Origin: Kiritimatiellia bacterium | Lineage (GTDB): Bacteria; Verrucomicrobiota; Kiritimatiellia; RFP12; UBA1067 | Reading direction: 5' to 3' | DNA length: 58,865 nt | Assembly (NCBI GenBank): GCA_017405115.1 | Contig: JAFRBA010000128.1 | Span: 1 to 58,865, forward strand | Shown: in pieces, positions 24,026 to 33,208 of the stretch | Layout: every line of letters starts with the position of its first letter | How positions within the stretch are numbered: the stretch's first letter is position 1 | Notes under the pieces: generated by a model | Told to the model about the DNA's origin: nothing | What the model saw: the letters and a program-made list of their open reading frames with translations, nothing else | Database searches by the model: none | Position numbers and translations under genes: made by a program

Positions 24026-25120
24026 TCAGCTTATGCGAAGTGGCATTATCACATACAGGAACGGTATGGAGCAGGTGATTACAGCAGGAGAATGGCCGTC
24101 GTTGATGTTTATGCTGACCTCATCGTCGTCTATGGCCTTCAGGCAGTCCATCACGTAGTTGGGGTTGAACATTATTTCAATCGTGGGACCTGCGTACTTT
24201 ATCGCCACCTCGTCCTTTGCCTCACCTATGTCAGACGCATTCGAGCTGACCGTCAGCTTTCCACTGGAGAATATCAGCTTTGTAGAATGAGCCTCGTCCA
24301 TCGTCATTACGCTCGCCCTGTCGAGGGCGTCAAGGAGAAGCTGCCTGTCTACCGATATGCGCTCTGCGGTTTCCTTGGGGATGACCTGGCGGTAGTTTGG
24401 ATATGCGTCCTCCATCAGCTTGGAGTATATCATCACGTTTCCAAGTTGGAAGCATATCTGGGACTTCTGCACCATGACCGATGCATCGCCCTCTCCCGAA
24501 AGCGACCTCTGAAGTTCAGACACGGCCTTTGAGGGAAGCACTATGTCCTTTTCGGCGTCCTTTGGAAACTCCATCTCGTTCTCGACAAGGGCGAGCCTTC
24601 GGCCGTCCGTTGCGACCATGGTCAGCTTTGAGCCGAGGAAACTCATCAGAACGCCCTTTATCGTGCGCCGTGTGTCGTCCTGGCTTGCGGCATACGCCAC
24701 CTTGCGGAGCATCTCCCTCAGCACCTGCTGCGGTATGGTGTACGCATACGATTCCTCGTCCTTCGGCAGCTTTGGAAACTCGGATGCGGGCATTCCTGCG
24801 AGCTTGAACTTTGCGTTGCCTGCCTTTATGCTCGCGCGCTCATTGGAGTCTATTTCAACCTCTACCTCTCCCTCGGCCACCTTTGCTATTGCGTTGAAGA
24901 GAAGCTTGACCGGAAGGGTCGAAGATCCCTCTTCCGCAATCTCGCATGGACAGAGGGACTTTATCGAAATGTCCAGGTCGGTGGTAGTCATCCGGAGGTC
25001 GCTGCCATTTGCCTCGAGAAGCACGTTTTGAATGATGGGGAGGGAACCCCGCCCGGCAACGACGTTCTGCACCGACTTAAGCCCCTCGATGAACTTGGAG
25101 CGCATGATTTTGAATTTCAT
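24026..25120 (-). CDS. dnaN: DNA polymerase III beta subunit (sliding clamp)
   Basis: The 364-residue protein is colinear with bacterial beta clamps: an N-terminal MKFKIMRSKFIEGLKSVQNV, DLDISIKS, TDGRRLALVE, and the C-terminal end FLYVIMPLRIS matching the usual YVIMPMRL. It forms the ring that holds the replicase on DNA. AGGAG precedes the ATG by 10 nt. It lies downstream of dnaA but has its own TGGTACAAT box at 25158-25166. Confidence 0.97.
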   Translation of the reverse strand: MKFKIMRSKFIEGLKSVQNVVAGRGSLPIIQNVLLEANGSDLRMTTTDLDISIKSLCPCEIAEEGSSTLPVKLLFNAIAKVAEGEVEVEIDSNERASIKAGNAKFKLAGMPASEFPKLPKDEESYAYTIPQQVLREMLRKVAYAASQDDTRRTIKGVLMSFLGSKLTMVATDGRRLALVENEMEFPKDAEKDIVLPSKAVSELQRSLSGEGDASVMVQKSQICFQLGNVMIYSKLMEDAYPNYRQVIPKETAERISVDRQLLLDALDRASVMTMDEAHSTKLIFSSGKLTVSSNASDIGEAKDEVAIKYAGPTIEIMFNPNYVMDCLKAIDDDEVSININDGHSPAVITCSIPFLYVIMPLRIS

Positions 25121-25157
25121 TGTCTTGTTTTCTCCTTTGTAGCCTGTCTGGTTTGTG

Positions 25158-25166
25158 ATTGTACCA
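25158..25166 (-). promoter_or_regulatory. Extended -10 (TGGTACAAT) of dnaN
   Basis: The box lies 37 nt upstream of the dnaN start codon on the minus strand. Confidence 0.5.
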
Positions 25167-25211
25167 AATACTGACTGTAAGTTAAAGTAGAATATTTATA
25201 TTATTAGAGCC

Positions 25212-25343
25212 TGTAGATTGTGTAGACAAGTTCGTTTCGTTCAAGCCTGTGGCCATTTTTCCGATCTCCGCCATGTTCATCTCTACATGCACGACTTGAA
25301 TACATGTAGAGACAACTCGAGAGCTGCTGTAGTTTTCTGTAGA
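25212..25343. promoter_or_regulatory. TGTAGA repeats and inverted repeat in the dnaA-dnaN gap
   Basis: TGTAGA occurs at 25212, 25221, 25305 and 25338, and inverted at 25282. TCTCTACATG (25280-25289) and CATGTAGAGA (25303-25312) form a perfect 10-bp inverted repeat with a 13-nt loop. It is not followed by a T-run, so it looks more like an operator or protein-binding site than a terminator. Confidence 0.45.
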
Positions 25344-25387
25344 CATCCGCATGGGTTTTCTTCATGTTGTATTCAGGTTGTGATAAC

Positions 25388-26791
25388 TCAGATCTTGTCA
25401 GAGAACTTGCACCCCAGCTCCGACAGTATCTCCTCGAGATTCATCCTGAGCTCTTCCTCCACGTCGAGTCTCTTCTCGATGCTCTTCACTCCGTGGATCA
25501 CCGTCGAATGCTTCTTATTGAACTGTTCGGCTATTTCAGGGAGGCCCTTTGTAGTGAACTTTCGCGCTATGTACATCGCGAGCTGTCTCGGGGTGACAAG
25601 AGACTGTGTGCGCTCCGGCGAGAGTATCTGGCTCACTTCTATCGAGTATTTCTTTGAGACTGCGCTCTGTATTTCCTCTATAGTAAGTTTCTTGAAGCTC
25701 TTCTCCTTCTCTATGAAGTCGTTGAGCAGCCTCGACAGAATCTCCTTTGTAAGATGTGTCGCGGGATCCATTGTTCGGAAGATGCTAACCTTTCTCAATG
25801 CGCCTTCCATTGCCCTCACGTGGCTTTTTATCGTATCTGCGATGAACTCTAGCGCAGCGTCGGGTATAGACGGGGTCATTCCCTCTGATTTTTTCTTCAG
25901 AATTGCAAGCCTTGTCTCGTAGTTGGGCGACTCTATTTCCTGCACCATGCCGCCTTCGAATCTCGATATCAGCCTTTCCTCTATGAGAGGAAGGTTCTTA
26001 GGCGCGACGTCGGAGGTCATTACGATTTGCTTGTGCGCCTGCTGAAGAGCGTTAAAGGTGTTGAAGAACTCTTCCTGGAACTGCTTGCCCTTCTGTAGAA
26101 ACTGCACGTCGTCGACCATCAGCAGGTCTATCGTGCGATATCTGTTTCTGAAGGATTCTGCCTGGCCGTTCTTAAGTGCGTTGACATATTCGTTCAGAAA
26201 TGTCTCTGCTGTGAGGTAGCATATTGCCATTGCCGGGTTTTTTCTGTGCAGCTCGTTTCCTATAGCCTGCATCAGGTGCGTTTTTCCAAGCCCGGTGCCG
26301 CCATGTATGAAAAGTGGGTTGTACCCGCTTTTGCCAGGGTTTGCAACGACCCCCTGCGCAGCTGCAAGTGCCCAGCTGTTTGACGGACCTCGCACGAACT
26401 CCTCGAAAGTGTACTCTTCGTTTAGAGGCATCGTAGAGGAGAACGTAGACATTCTCTCTGTCTGTTGTGATTCATGCTTGGGCACAGCCGGCATTATAAT
26501 CGCTGGCTTTGAGTTTTCGTCGAACTTGAATTCGACTTCAAGTTCAGCATCGCCCCCCGCCAGGTCGAGGCAGCTCTTGAACTTTCCTGCATACTGCGTT
26601 CTAAGAAAATCTGCGGCATAGGAGTTGGACGTAAGAATCACAAATCGATTACCCTCTCGGGTGACGGTTGTGATCATTGACAGATATCTCTCGACTTGGC
26701 TTTTGTCTTCCGCCGACTGCAGTGTGGAAAGATATATGGTTCTTGCCCTTTCCCAAAGCAGCTTTGAGTTGATGTCAATTGTCTCGTTCAT
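25388..26791 (-). CDS. dnaA: Chromosomal replication initiator DnaA
   Basis: The 467-residue protein has domain I (about 1-80), a linker, the AAA+ domain with Walker A GGTGLGKT (164-171) and Walker B LLMVDDV, and the C-terminal DNA-binding domain. In the latter, the family signature usually reading DHTTV reads KHSTV (about residues 427-431). This contacts the DnaA box, and a change here would fit altered boxes such as TTATCAACA. The ATG at 26791 was chosen over an upstream frame extension because it begins the canonical domain I. A purine-rich GAGAGAGAAAG precedes it. Confidence 0.97.
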   Translation of the reverse strand: MNETIDINSKLLWERARTIYLSTLQSAEDKSQVERYLSMITTVTREGNRFVILTSNSYAADFLRTQYAGKFKSCLDLAGGDAELEVEFKFDENSKPAIIMPAVPKHESQQTERMSTFSSTMPLNEEYTFEEFVRGPSNSWALAAAQGVVANPGKSGYNPLFIHGGTGLGKTHLMQAIGNELHRKNPAMAICYLTAETFLNEYVNALKNGQAESFRNRYRTIDLLMVDDVQFLQKGKQFQEEFFNTFNALQQAHKQIVMTSDVAPKNLPLIEERLISRFEGGMVQEIESPNYETRLAILKKKSEGMTPSIPDAALEFIADTIKSHVRAMEGALRKVSIFRTMDPATHLTKEILSRLLNDFIEKEKSFKKLTIEEIQSAVSKKYSIEVSQILSPERTQSLVTPRQLAMYIARKFTTKGLPEIAEQFNKKHSTVIHGVKSIEKRLDVEEELRMNLEEILSELGCKFSDKI

Positions 26792-26820
26792 CTTTCTCTC
26801 TCTTTTTTCTACCCGCGCAG

Positions 26821-26826
26821 AATATA
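26821..26826 (-). promoter_or_regulatory. -10 box (TATATT) of dnaA
   Basis: TATATT lies 29 nt before the dnaA start codon, below the AT-rich mnmG-dnaA gap (26864-26967). That gap contains no gene. Confidence 0.4.
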
Positions 26827-26967
26827 ACAAAATTTTTATGCTGCGTGTTAAACAAGAAATCAACTTTTATTGTCAGTTTATGAACATCTTTTGTTTATAA
26901 CTTTTATAAGTGCATTTATTTTTAATTTTTGTCGTATATTTTCACTTAATAAGTTTTAAATTACCTT

Positions 26968-28860
26968 TTAGATATGCCCTCTTCTTATTATTATTCCAAG
27001 TAGGGCAATGTCGGCCGGGTTGACTCCGGGTATTCTTGAGGCCTGCGCGAGCGTTTCAGGCCTGACCTTTTTTAGCTTTTCCCTGCTTTCGTATCTGATT
27101 GAGTTGCACCGATCAAAGTCCAGCCACATGGGAATCTTTAGTTTCTCATCTTCCTTTGCCTTCAAGGCGGCTTTTTCTTCCTGTCTTATGTATGGCTCAT
27201 AATGACGCATAATATCTAACTCTTTTTCTATTCTCCTTTTTTGACTTGGTGTTATTTCATTTAACAAAATGCTTGTATAGTCGATTGCATAATTGTTTTC
27301 AACCGCCGCATTGATTATGGACAACTCAACAGAGGCTTGATGAAGCTCGCTTGTGTCTTTCAATCCGATTTCCTTTGCCGTAGACAGCAGCCGATAGCGT
27401 GCATTGCCTTGCCTCAGCAACAAACGCCTCTCCGCCCTGCTTGTAAACATTCTGTACGGCTCGTCTGTACCCTTTGTGACAAGATCGTCGATCATGACGC
27501 CTATGTAGGCATCCTGTCTGCTTAATATTATAGGCTCCTCCTTTCTGACATGTCTTGTTGCGTTAATTCCGGCTACAATCCCCTGCGCAGCAGCCTCCTC
27601 GTATCCAGTCGTGCCATTGATCTGTCCGGCGAAGAATAGTCCGCTTACTCTTTTTGATTCAAGCGAATGTTTCAATTCCCGTGCATCGATGCTGTCGTAT
27701 TCTATTGCATAAGCGTATTTGAGTATCTCGGCGTGTTCAAGACCAGGGACCGAATGAACCATTTGTGTCTGAATTTCTTTTGGGAGGCAGCAGCTCAATC
27801 CATTTGGGTATATGATAGTGCAAGAGGAATCTTCAGGCTCCAGCATGACATGATGTTGATTGGCAGATGCGAATCTAACGATTTTGTCCTCTATGCTCGG
27901 ACAGTATCTAACGCCTGTTCCAGTGATTTTTCCTCCGTATAGGGCTGATTTAGCCAGTCCAGACCTTATTATCTCATGTGTTTTTGCAGTTGTGTGTGTC
28001 AGCCAGCACGGCAGCTCTGGCAATGTTCCATGTGGAACAGTCGTAGTAACCGTCTCATCTTGGTGTTGCGGTCTAGGAATATCTTCATACGTATGATTTG
28101 CAACACTAGGTTGATGTTCCACGTGGAACAATTGGGTGGCGTGTTCCACATGGAACAACGGGCGGGGGCATTCCCCGTTCTGTATCTGGCACTTGTCGAA
28201 GTCACAGGAATCAAAGGAAATGCGAGGAGGAGTGCCTGTCTTTAGCCGAAAGAGTTCAAAACCAAGACTGGCAAGGGAGTCTGAAAGCTGGTTTACTGCC
28301 GGTCGGTCGTCACCGCCGCTTTCAGAAGACTCAAGACCAATCCATGTTCTTCCGCGCAGAGAAGTTCCGGCTGTTATAACGACAGCTTCTGCGGTGATAG
28401 TGCCGTGTCTAAGGGTATGGACACCATATACATTGAACTCTTCTGGTCCAGAGGATGATGGATTACATGCGAGTCCGACTACGTTGTCTTCAAGAAGTGT
28501 CAGTCCGGACTGTTGGCGTAGAATTGATTGAAACCTTTCGGCGTACTCGGCTTTTGCGCATTGGCATCTTGTGGCCCAGACGGCAGGTCCTCGGCTCCGG
28601 TTGAGCGTCTTTGCCTGAAGGGCAGTTGCGTCGGCATTCTTGCCCATTTCGCCGCCGAGGGCGTCAAGCTCGTAGACAAGATGGCTTTTTGCAAGACCTC
28701 CGATGGAAGGATTGCATGGCATACGGGCGATGGCGGCGATTGCGGACGTGACAAGAAGGGTGTCGGCACCCATCCTGGCGGCCGCAAGAGCAGCCTCGAC
28801 ACCGGCATGGCCACCACCGACAACCACAACTTGATAGGATAGACTATGGCTAGGGTTCAT
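26968..28860 (-). CDS. mnmG: tRNA uridine-5-carboxymethylaminomethyl enzyme MnmG (GidA) with embedded parS sites
   Basis: The 630-residue flavoprotein modifies the wobble uridine of certain tRNAs with Mnm[21 protein letters not shown] (FAD), [42 protein letters not shown] and [20 protein letters not shown] are all present. Between residues about 233 and 282 the protein carries extra sequence with FHVEH twice and VPHGT once. These are translations of three parS palindromes, and the reading frame stays intact. A TATACT box ends 7 nt before the ATG, so the mRNA is probably leaderless. dnaA follows on the same strand after 176 bp. Confidence 0.96.
   Translation of the reverse strand: MNPSHSLSYQVVVVGGGHAGVEAALAAARMGADTLLVTSAIAAIARMPCNPSIGGLAKSHLVYELDALGGEMGKNADATALQAKTLNRSRGPAVWATRCQCAKAEYAERFQSILRQQSGLTLLEDNVVGLACNPSSSGPEEFNVYGVHTLRHGTITAEAVVITAGTSLRGRTWIGLESSESGGDDRPAVNQLSDSLASLGFELFRLKTGTPPRISFDSCDFDKCQIQNGECPRPLFHVEHATQLFHVEHQPSVANHTYEDIPRPQHQDETVTTTVPHGTLPELPCWLTHTTAKTHEIIRSGLAKSALYGGKITGTGVRYCPSIEDKIVRFASANQHHVMLEPEDSSCTIIYPNGLSCCLPKEIQTQMVHSVPGLEHAEILKYAYAIEYDSIDARELKHSLESKRVSGLFFAGQINGTTGYEEAAAQGIVAGINATRHVRKEEPIILSRQDAYIGVMIDDLVTKGTDEPYRMFTSRAERRLLLRQGNARYRLLSTAKEIGLKDTSELHQASVELSIINAAVENNYAIDYTSILLNEITPSQKRRIEKELDIMRHYEPYIRQEEKAALKAKEDEKLKIPMWLDFDRCNSIRYESREKLKKVRPETLAQASRIPGVNPADIALLGIIIRRGHI
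28024..28039. promoter_or_regulatory. parS-like site 1 (TGTTCCATGTGGAACA)
   Basis: The 16-mer differs by one base from the canonical ParB site TGTTCCACGTGGAACA. It is read in mnmG as VPHGT. Confidence 0.85.
28115..28130. promoter_or_regulatory. parS site 2 (perfect TGTTCCACGTGGAACA)
   Basis: This is a perfect 16-bp palindrome identical to the well-known bacterial parS consensus. It is translated as LFHVEH within mnmG. Confidence 0.93.
28142..28157. promoter_or_regulatory. parS-like site 3 (TGTTCCACATGGAACA)
   Basis: One central base differs from the perfect site, which lies 27 bp away centre to centre. It also encodes FHVEH in mnmG. Confidence 0.85.
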
Positions 28861-29121
28861 GTCCGATAGTATAGCAAATTATAAACTATGTTGTGAACAT
28901 TTTTTTATTTAATATTATGCGACAAAGAAAAAGGGAGAAACACGAAAACCCCAATAAATAAAGGGGGAAATGAAATTTTGCTTTTTGTCAAGGAGAAAAT
29001 TATCACATCATGGCTACATTTATCTAATAGTTATCAACAGCATGTGTCAATTGTGTAGATAGAAGGGAGAGCTTTGGGCAAGGCCGCCCTGCCGGCTTAG
29101 TAACAGCCAGAGGAGACGGGA
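28861..29121. other. AT-rich divergent gap, alternative origin candidate
   Basis: The 261-bp gap between mnmG (minus) and the regulator (plus) is AT-rich over 28870-29060. It contains one TTATCAACA at 29031-29039 plus looser TTATC variants. The prevailing gene direction changes here from minus to plus, and parS sites lie about 0.8 kb away. No gene is visible in it. Confidence 0.4.
28868..28897 (-). promoter_or_regulatory. Promoter of mnmG
   Basis: TTCACA (28892-28897) and TATACT (28868-28873) are 18 bp apart on the minus strand. The -10 ends 7 nt before the ATG. Confidence 0.6.
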
Positions 29122-29151
29122 TTGACGAGGCACTCGAAGATTCGGTATAAT
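29122..29151 (+). promoter_or_regulatory. Promoter of the GntR/LacI-type regulator
   Basis: TTGACG (29122-29127) and TATAAT (29146-29151) are 18 bp apart. The ATG follows 6 nt after the -10, so the transcript should be leaderless. Confidence 0.8.
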
Positions 29152-29157
29152 CAAATC

Positions 29158-30276
29158 ATGAGAAAATTTCCCGTAGAGATAGACCGATCAAGTCCGCTAG
29201 GCTTAGCCGAGCAGGTGGTGAAGGGTGTGAAGGACGCGATTCGCACAGGACGGTATCGCGAGGGTGACCGACTGCCGACATGGCGTGAAATGGCCAAGAC
29301 GCTCGGCGTCAGCCAGCGTATCCCGCGCGAGGCGATTGCGCAGCTGGTGCGCGACGGGTTCGTCGTGTCCCGCCCCAGGCTTGGATGCACTGTGGCTGCC
29401 GATGTTGCCCGGCGCAGGGAGTGGAAAGGCGTCGTGCTGGTTGTCCAGAGCAGGAACGAATCCGAATCGTACAGCTCGCTGTGCATGTTCAATGCGATGG
29501 AGCGGATTCTTGCGCGCGCCGGATTCGCCGTCATTCGCACAAACGTCGAACACAGGGCCGGGAAACACACACCCTACGACCTGACGATGGCAGACAGGAT
29601 CCTCTCGTTTAAGATTGACTTTGTCGTGATTGAGGGCTCGAGTCGGCAACTTCAGCGCTGGATCGAGTCGCATCATGTGCCATATCTATCCTTCAGCAAC
29701 ACATGGGGATGCGCCGCATTGGACGAGTCGATCCTTGGGAATCATCTCCGTCTCGACTTCTCGACGGCAATCAAAGACTTTGTCGGTCATTGCCGAAGGG
29801 CGAACGTGCGTCGAGTTCTTCAAGTGAGCTTTGCATATCCGGAGATGTTCGACGCCATTCCAGATTTGTCTGCGGTTGGAATAGGCAGCGAACGCTGGAC
29901 TGTTCCGTGCGAACGGGATCCGACGCCGAATCAAGTCACTGCCGCCGGCATGAAGGCGTTTTCAGACCGGCTGCGCAAGAACCGCGACTGGCTTCCCGAC
30001 GTCCTTCTCTTTACGGACGACTATCTGGCGATTGGAGGCGTCATGGCCCTCATGCACGCGGGTGTGCGCATTCCAGGGGAAGTGCGAGTCGTCACGTTTG
30101 CCAACGTGGGCAATGAACCGGTGCTTGCATTTTCCCCGGCCTGCATTGTCGCCGACTGCGCCAGGCTCGGAGAGGCAATCGCGCGGACAATCCTACAAAA
30201 CGCAGGGAAAAAGCTGCGCAGCACGAACGGAGGCAATCCAGTGTACATGCCAGGCGAAAGCTTCCCTTTGTGCTGA
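29158..30276 (+). CDS. Transcriptional regulator, GntR-type DNA-binding domain with LacI-type sensor
   Basis: Residues about 8-75 are a GntR winged helix (LAEQVVKGVKDAIRTGRYREGDRLP...REAIAQLVRDGFV). Residues about 90-372 resemble the periplasmic-binding-protein-like sensor of LacI regulators (DVLLFTDDYLAIGGVMALMHAGVRIPGEVRVVTF). Such proteins respond to sugars. The product is 372 residues from the ATG at 29158, which directly follows a TTGACG-18-TATAAT promoter and has no Shine-Dalgarno. It heads a run of three secreted glycan-related genes and is the obvious candidate regulator of them. Confidence 0.85.
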   Translation: MRKFPVEIDRSSPLGLAEQVVKGVKDAIRTGRYREGDRLPTWREMAKTLGVSQRIPREAIAQLVRDGFVVSRPRLGCTVAADVARRREWKGVVLVVQSRNESESYSSLCMFNAMERILARAGFAVIRTNVEHRAGKHTPYDLTMADRILSFKIDFVVIEGSSRQLQRWIESHHVPYLSFSNTWGCAALDESILGNHLRLDFSTAIKDFVGHCRRANVRRVLQVSFAYPEMFDAIPDLSAVGIGSERWTVPCERDPTPNQVTAAGMKAFSDRLRKNRDWLPDVLLFTDDYLAIGGVMALMHAGVRIPGEVRVVTFANVGNEPVLAFSPACIVADCARLGEAIARTILQNAGKKLRSTNGGNPVYMPGESFPLC

Positions 30277-30370
30277 CTCGCCTGTCGTTGACCTGATTCC
30301 CTGTCGGGCGTCTTCTGCTGACAATGCTGACTTTTTATTTTTCCTCAGACGGAGTTGCTTGGAAGTTTTG

Positions 30371-30379
30371 TGGTATAAT
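30371..30379 (+). promoter_or_regulatory. Extended -10 (TGGTATAAT) of the secreted glycan cluster
   Basis: A perfect box lies 42 nt before the ATG at 30422 and leaves room for a leader with a strong AGGAGG ribosome-binding site. Confidence 0.65.
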
Positions 30380-30421
30380 TCCGCCGACTCAAAACAGGGT
30401 CAACATAACAGGAGGTTTGCA

Positions 30422-33199
30422 ATGAACACTAATGCTCTGAAACGTTTTATCTGCGGATGCGCCATCCTTGGCTGCGTGCTGAATGCGGCGGCCTGGACTG
30501 TGAACGGAGGGGTTGCCACGATTGGGTCCGGCGAGACCAAGATCATAAGCACGACCAACGACTTCATTGTCGAAGGTTCGCGCCTGTCGCGCATCTCCTT
30601 GTCGGCAGGCGATTCAATCATTGAGTTCGCGGACGATTTCGTCTCGGGGGACTGGCTCACGTTCGGCGGATCGGGCCGCGTCAATTTCGGCACTTCGACC
30701 TTCAACACGTATTACGTAAATGAAGGCTCTCCGCAGGCGTACATTCTGAACGGGGGGACCGTGACGTTCGACGGGCCGATCAACTGCGCCAACGGTAACG
30801 GCTGGTTTCAGGTGCGCAACGCAAGCACCCTGGGCGGCACGGTGCTTCTCAACACGAACGGAAGCAAGTTCGCTCAGTTTCGGTTTATCGGCGGTGTAGG
30901 CGTCAGGTGCGGAGCGACGGATGCGCTCTATTCGTCCGCCGGCACCGGCGGTCTATGCTTCAACGGGGGGACGGGGACGGGGCCTGGCCTTGACCTGAAT
31001 GGATATTCGACGCGCGTGAAGACGCTGAACGGCGACGACATCCAGGTCGCGGAGGGCAACACGTCGTTTGCCCTCGTCAAGAGCGCCTCTCCGGCAACGC
31101 TGCAGGCGAACGGAGTGAAGGTAAACAACTGCGTCTACCCGTTCAAGTTCGAGGGCAAGGCGTCGTTCCTGTACAACGGATCGGGGCAGACGCTGAATCT
31201 GGTCAACATTGTCTCGACGTCTTCCGGCGACCTCGGAGTGGCAAGCGGCACTCTGGTGATGAAGTGGGGCGCAGGCTGGAGCGGCGAGTCCGTCACGGTC
31301 ACGGGAGGCGTGTTCAAGATTTCCTCGTCGAAGACCTTCTCAAACAGCAACGTTTGCTTCACGGTGAAGTCTCCGGGCTGCGTCGTACTGGAGCAGGACG
31401 TCTATGTTGACCGTCTGTTCGTCGGCGACAACGAGATTGTTGCTGGCAGGAAATACACGGCGAGCGAGCTCGGCGCCCAGTTCTCCGGCGAAGGCTCCAT
31501 TTCGGTACGCTACATACCGAAGGATCCTGTATACGACACGTATGTCTGGACGTCGACGACAGAGGGCGACTCCCTCATGGCGACCGGCGTGTGGAAAGAC
31601 GGCAAGACTCCTGACCTGTCAGACGGCGGCGCCACGCTGGTCTTCTCCGAGGGCGGCGCCTCCGCCACGGCGACCGGGGACGTCTCGGTCAACGAACTTC
31701 AGTTCCTGTCGACGTTCCCGTTCTCGCTCGGCTCTGCTTCTGGCAGGACAATCTCGATTGCCGGAGGCATTACGGCCGTTGAGGCGAGCCAGGCGGTCAC
31801 GTCCTCCGTCTCGGCAAACATCGCGATGACGGCCGCGAACACGGCAGGGTGGACGATTGGCGCGAATGCGACGCTTAGGCTGGACGGCGACGTCAGCAGC
31901 GCCGGCAGTGCCACGCTGCCGGTGACGGGCGACGGCTCGTTGTGCCTCAACGGCGACAACTCGTCACTGGCGCGACCTTTCGAATTCTCGTGTGCATCCG
32001 TCGTCGTCGGCTCCAAGGCCGCACTTGGCTCGACGTCGCGCACATCGGTTGTCGGCGCCAATACGCTCCTTCGCTTCGACTGCCTGACAAACGACGTGCC
32101 AATTCAGGTTACTGGCTTGGTGTCGGGGAAGAACCGGCCCAATATTGCAGGACGCGACTCGCTTGTGCTGAACGGCAAGCTATCGGTAGAGGCCAGCTCG
32201 TCCTACATCGACATAGGCAAGCTAAGGATACGCGGAGGCATTGAGGGGGACGGTAACATCAACTTCTACGTGTTCGGCGGCAACACGGCCTGGATAGAGG
32301 GACCTCCAATAACCCTGACTGGCGGCGTCGGGGCGAGGTTTACCGGGCATAACGCCGTTCTGCACCTTGCCGCAACCGGCAACGAATACACGGCGTTTGG
32401 CGTGTGCGTGTATTCGGTAGCATTAGGATCGACGGCGACGCTTGTCTGCGAGAACGATCAGGTCCTCAACTCCGGAAAGATATTCACGTTCGGCCGCGCC
32501 GACGTCGCGCAGAGCGGCGTCCTCGACCTGAACGGCCACGATCAGCGCGTCCGGTGCTTCGGTACGTATGCCTACGGCATGTCCCAGGTGACTGAAAAGA
32601 GCTCGGGCTACGGCGTGGTGACGAGCGCCGTCCCGGCCACTGTGACAATCTCAGGAAGGCCGTATTACGCCTATGCATCGCAATGCGCCTACTACGGCCG
32701 TTCGGCGACGGGCTACTTCTCGCCGACGAACTCGGTGGCGTTCCGCGGCATGGCGTCGCTCGTCTTCGAGGCGACAGGATCCGAGGAGACCTGTTTCGTA
32801 AACGGCAGATCCGACACGACCGGTTCGCTGACCGTCAACTCCGGGCGCCTCGTCTTCGACTGGGGCGCTGGATGGACGGCCACGACTAACGTCACCATCA
32901 ACGGCGGCGTACTGCGCGTCGCCGCGGAGTCCGCCCCATGCGCGTTCGGGTCGTCGCAGGGCAGAAGCAAGGCCGTGATGCGCATCAACGGTGACGGCAT
33001 ACTGGAACTAGACGAGGCGGATGGCATTGCGTCGGTAAAGGCGCTTGCGCTTGACGGGGTGTTCGTCCAAGCTGGCGTCTACGGCGGCTCTGAAGCCGGT
33101 CTTGATGCCGCGCACACGCTGCCAAAGCTTGCGGGCAGGGGCCGACTCCTCGTGCGGCTTGCCGACCCGAATCCCGGATTCCCGATTATATTCAGGTAG
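30422..33199 (+). CDS. Secreted autotransporter-like beta-strand-repeat protein
   Basis: The 925-residue protein has a signal peptide (CGCAILGCVLNAAA) followed by repeated beta-helix modules. Recurrent phrases include GLCFNGGTGTGPGLDLNGYS with LDLNGHDQRVRC, TINGGVLRV with TVTGGVFKI, and LVMKWGAGWSGES with LVFDWGAGWTATT; the last pair marks two long internal repeats. This resembles autotransporter-associated beta-strand repeats, but no outer-membrane barrel is evident. It ends in a short motif (NPGFPIIFR) that may be a sorting tail. It is probably a surface adhesin or glycan-associated protein. AGGAGG precedes the ATG, and the next gene follows after 9 bp. Confidence 0.75.
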   Translation: MNTNALKRFICGCAILGCVLNAAAWTVNGGVATIGSGETKIISTTNDFIVEGSRLSRISLSAGDSIIEFADDFVSGDWLTFGGSGRVNFGTSTFNTYYVNEGSPQAYILNGGTVTFDGPINCANGNGWFQVRNASTLGGTVLLNTNGSKFAQFRFIGGVGVRCGATDALYSSAGTGGLCFNGGTGTGPGLDLNGYSTRVKTLNGDDIQVAEGNTSFALVKSASPATLQANGVKVNNCVYPFKFEGKASFLYNGSGQTLNLVNIVSTSSGDLGVASGTLVMKWGAGWSGESVTVTGGVFKISSSKTFSNSNVCFTVKSPGCVVLEQDVYVDRLFVGDNEIVAGRKYTASELGAQFSGEGSISVRYIPKDPVYDTYVWTSTTEGDSLMATGVWKDGKTPDLSDGGATLVFSEGGASATATGDVSVNELQFLSTFPFSLGSASGRTISIAGGITAVEASQAVTSSVSANIAMTAANTAGWTIGANATLRLDGDVSSAGSATLPVTGDGSLCLNGDNSSLARPFEFSCASVVVGSKAALGSTSRTSVVGANTLLRFDCLTNDVPIQVTGLVSGKNRPNIAGRDSLVLNGKLSVEASSSYIDIGKLRIRGGIEGDGNINFYVFGGNTAWIEGPPITLTGGVGARFTGHNAVLHLAATGNEYTAFGVCVYSVALGSTATLVCENDQVLNSGKIFTFGRADVAQSGVLDLNGHDQRVRCFGTYAYGMSQVTEKSSGYGVVTSAVPATVTISGRPYYAYASQCAYYGRSATGYFSPTNSVAFRGMASLVFEATGSEETCFVNGRSDTTGSLTVNSGRLVFDWGAGWTATTNVTINGGVLRVAAESAPCAFGSSQGRSKAVMRINGDGILELDEADGIASVKALALDGVFVQAGVYGGSEAGLDAAHTLPKLAGRGRLLVRLADPNPGFPIIFR

Positions 33200-33208
33200 A
33201 GCAGGCGA

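Noticed and set aside
28024..28157. Frameshift or intron in mnmG
   Set aside because: The extra segment is in frame throughout and family motifs continue on both sides.
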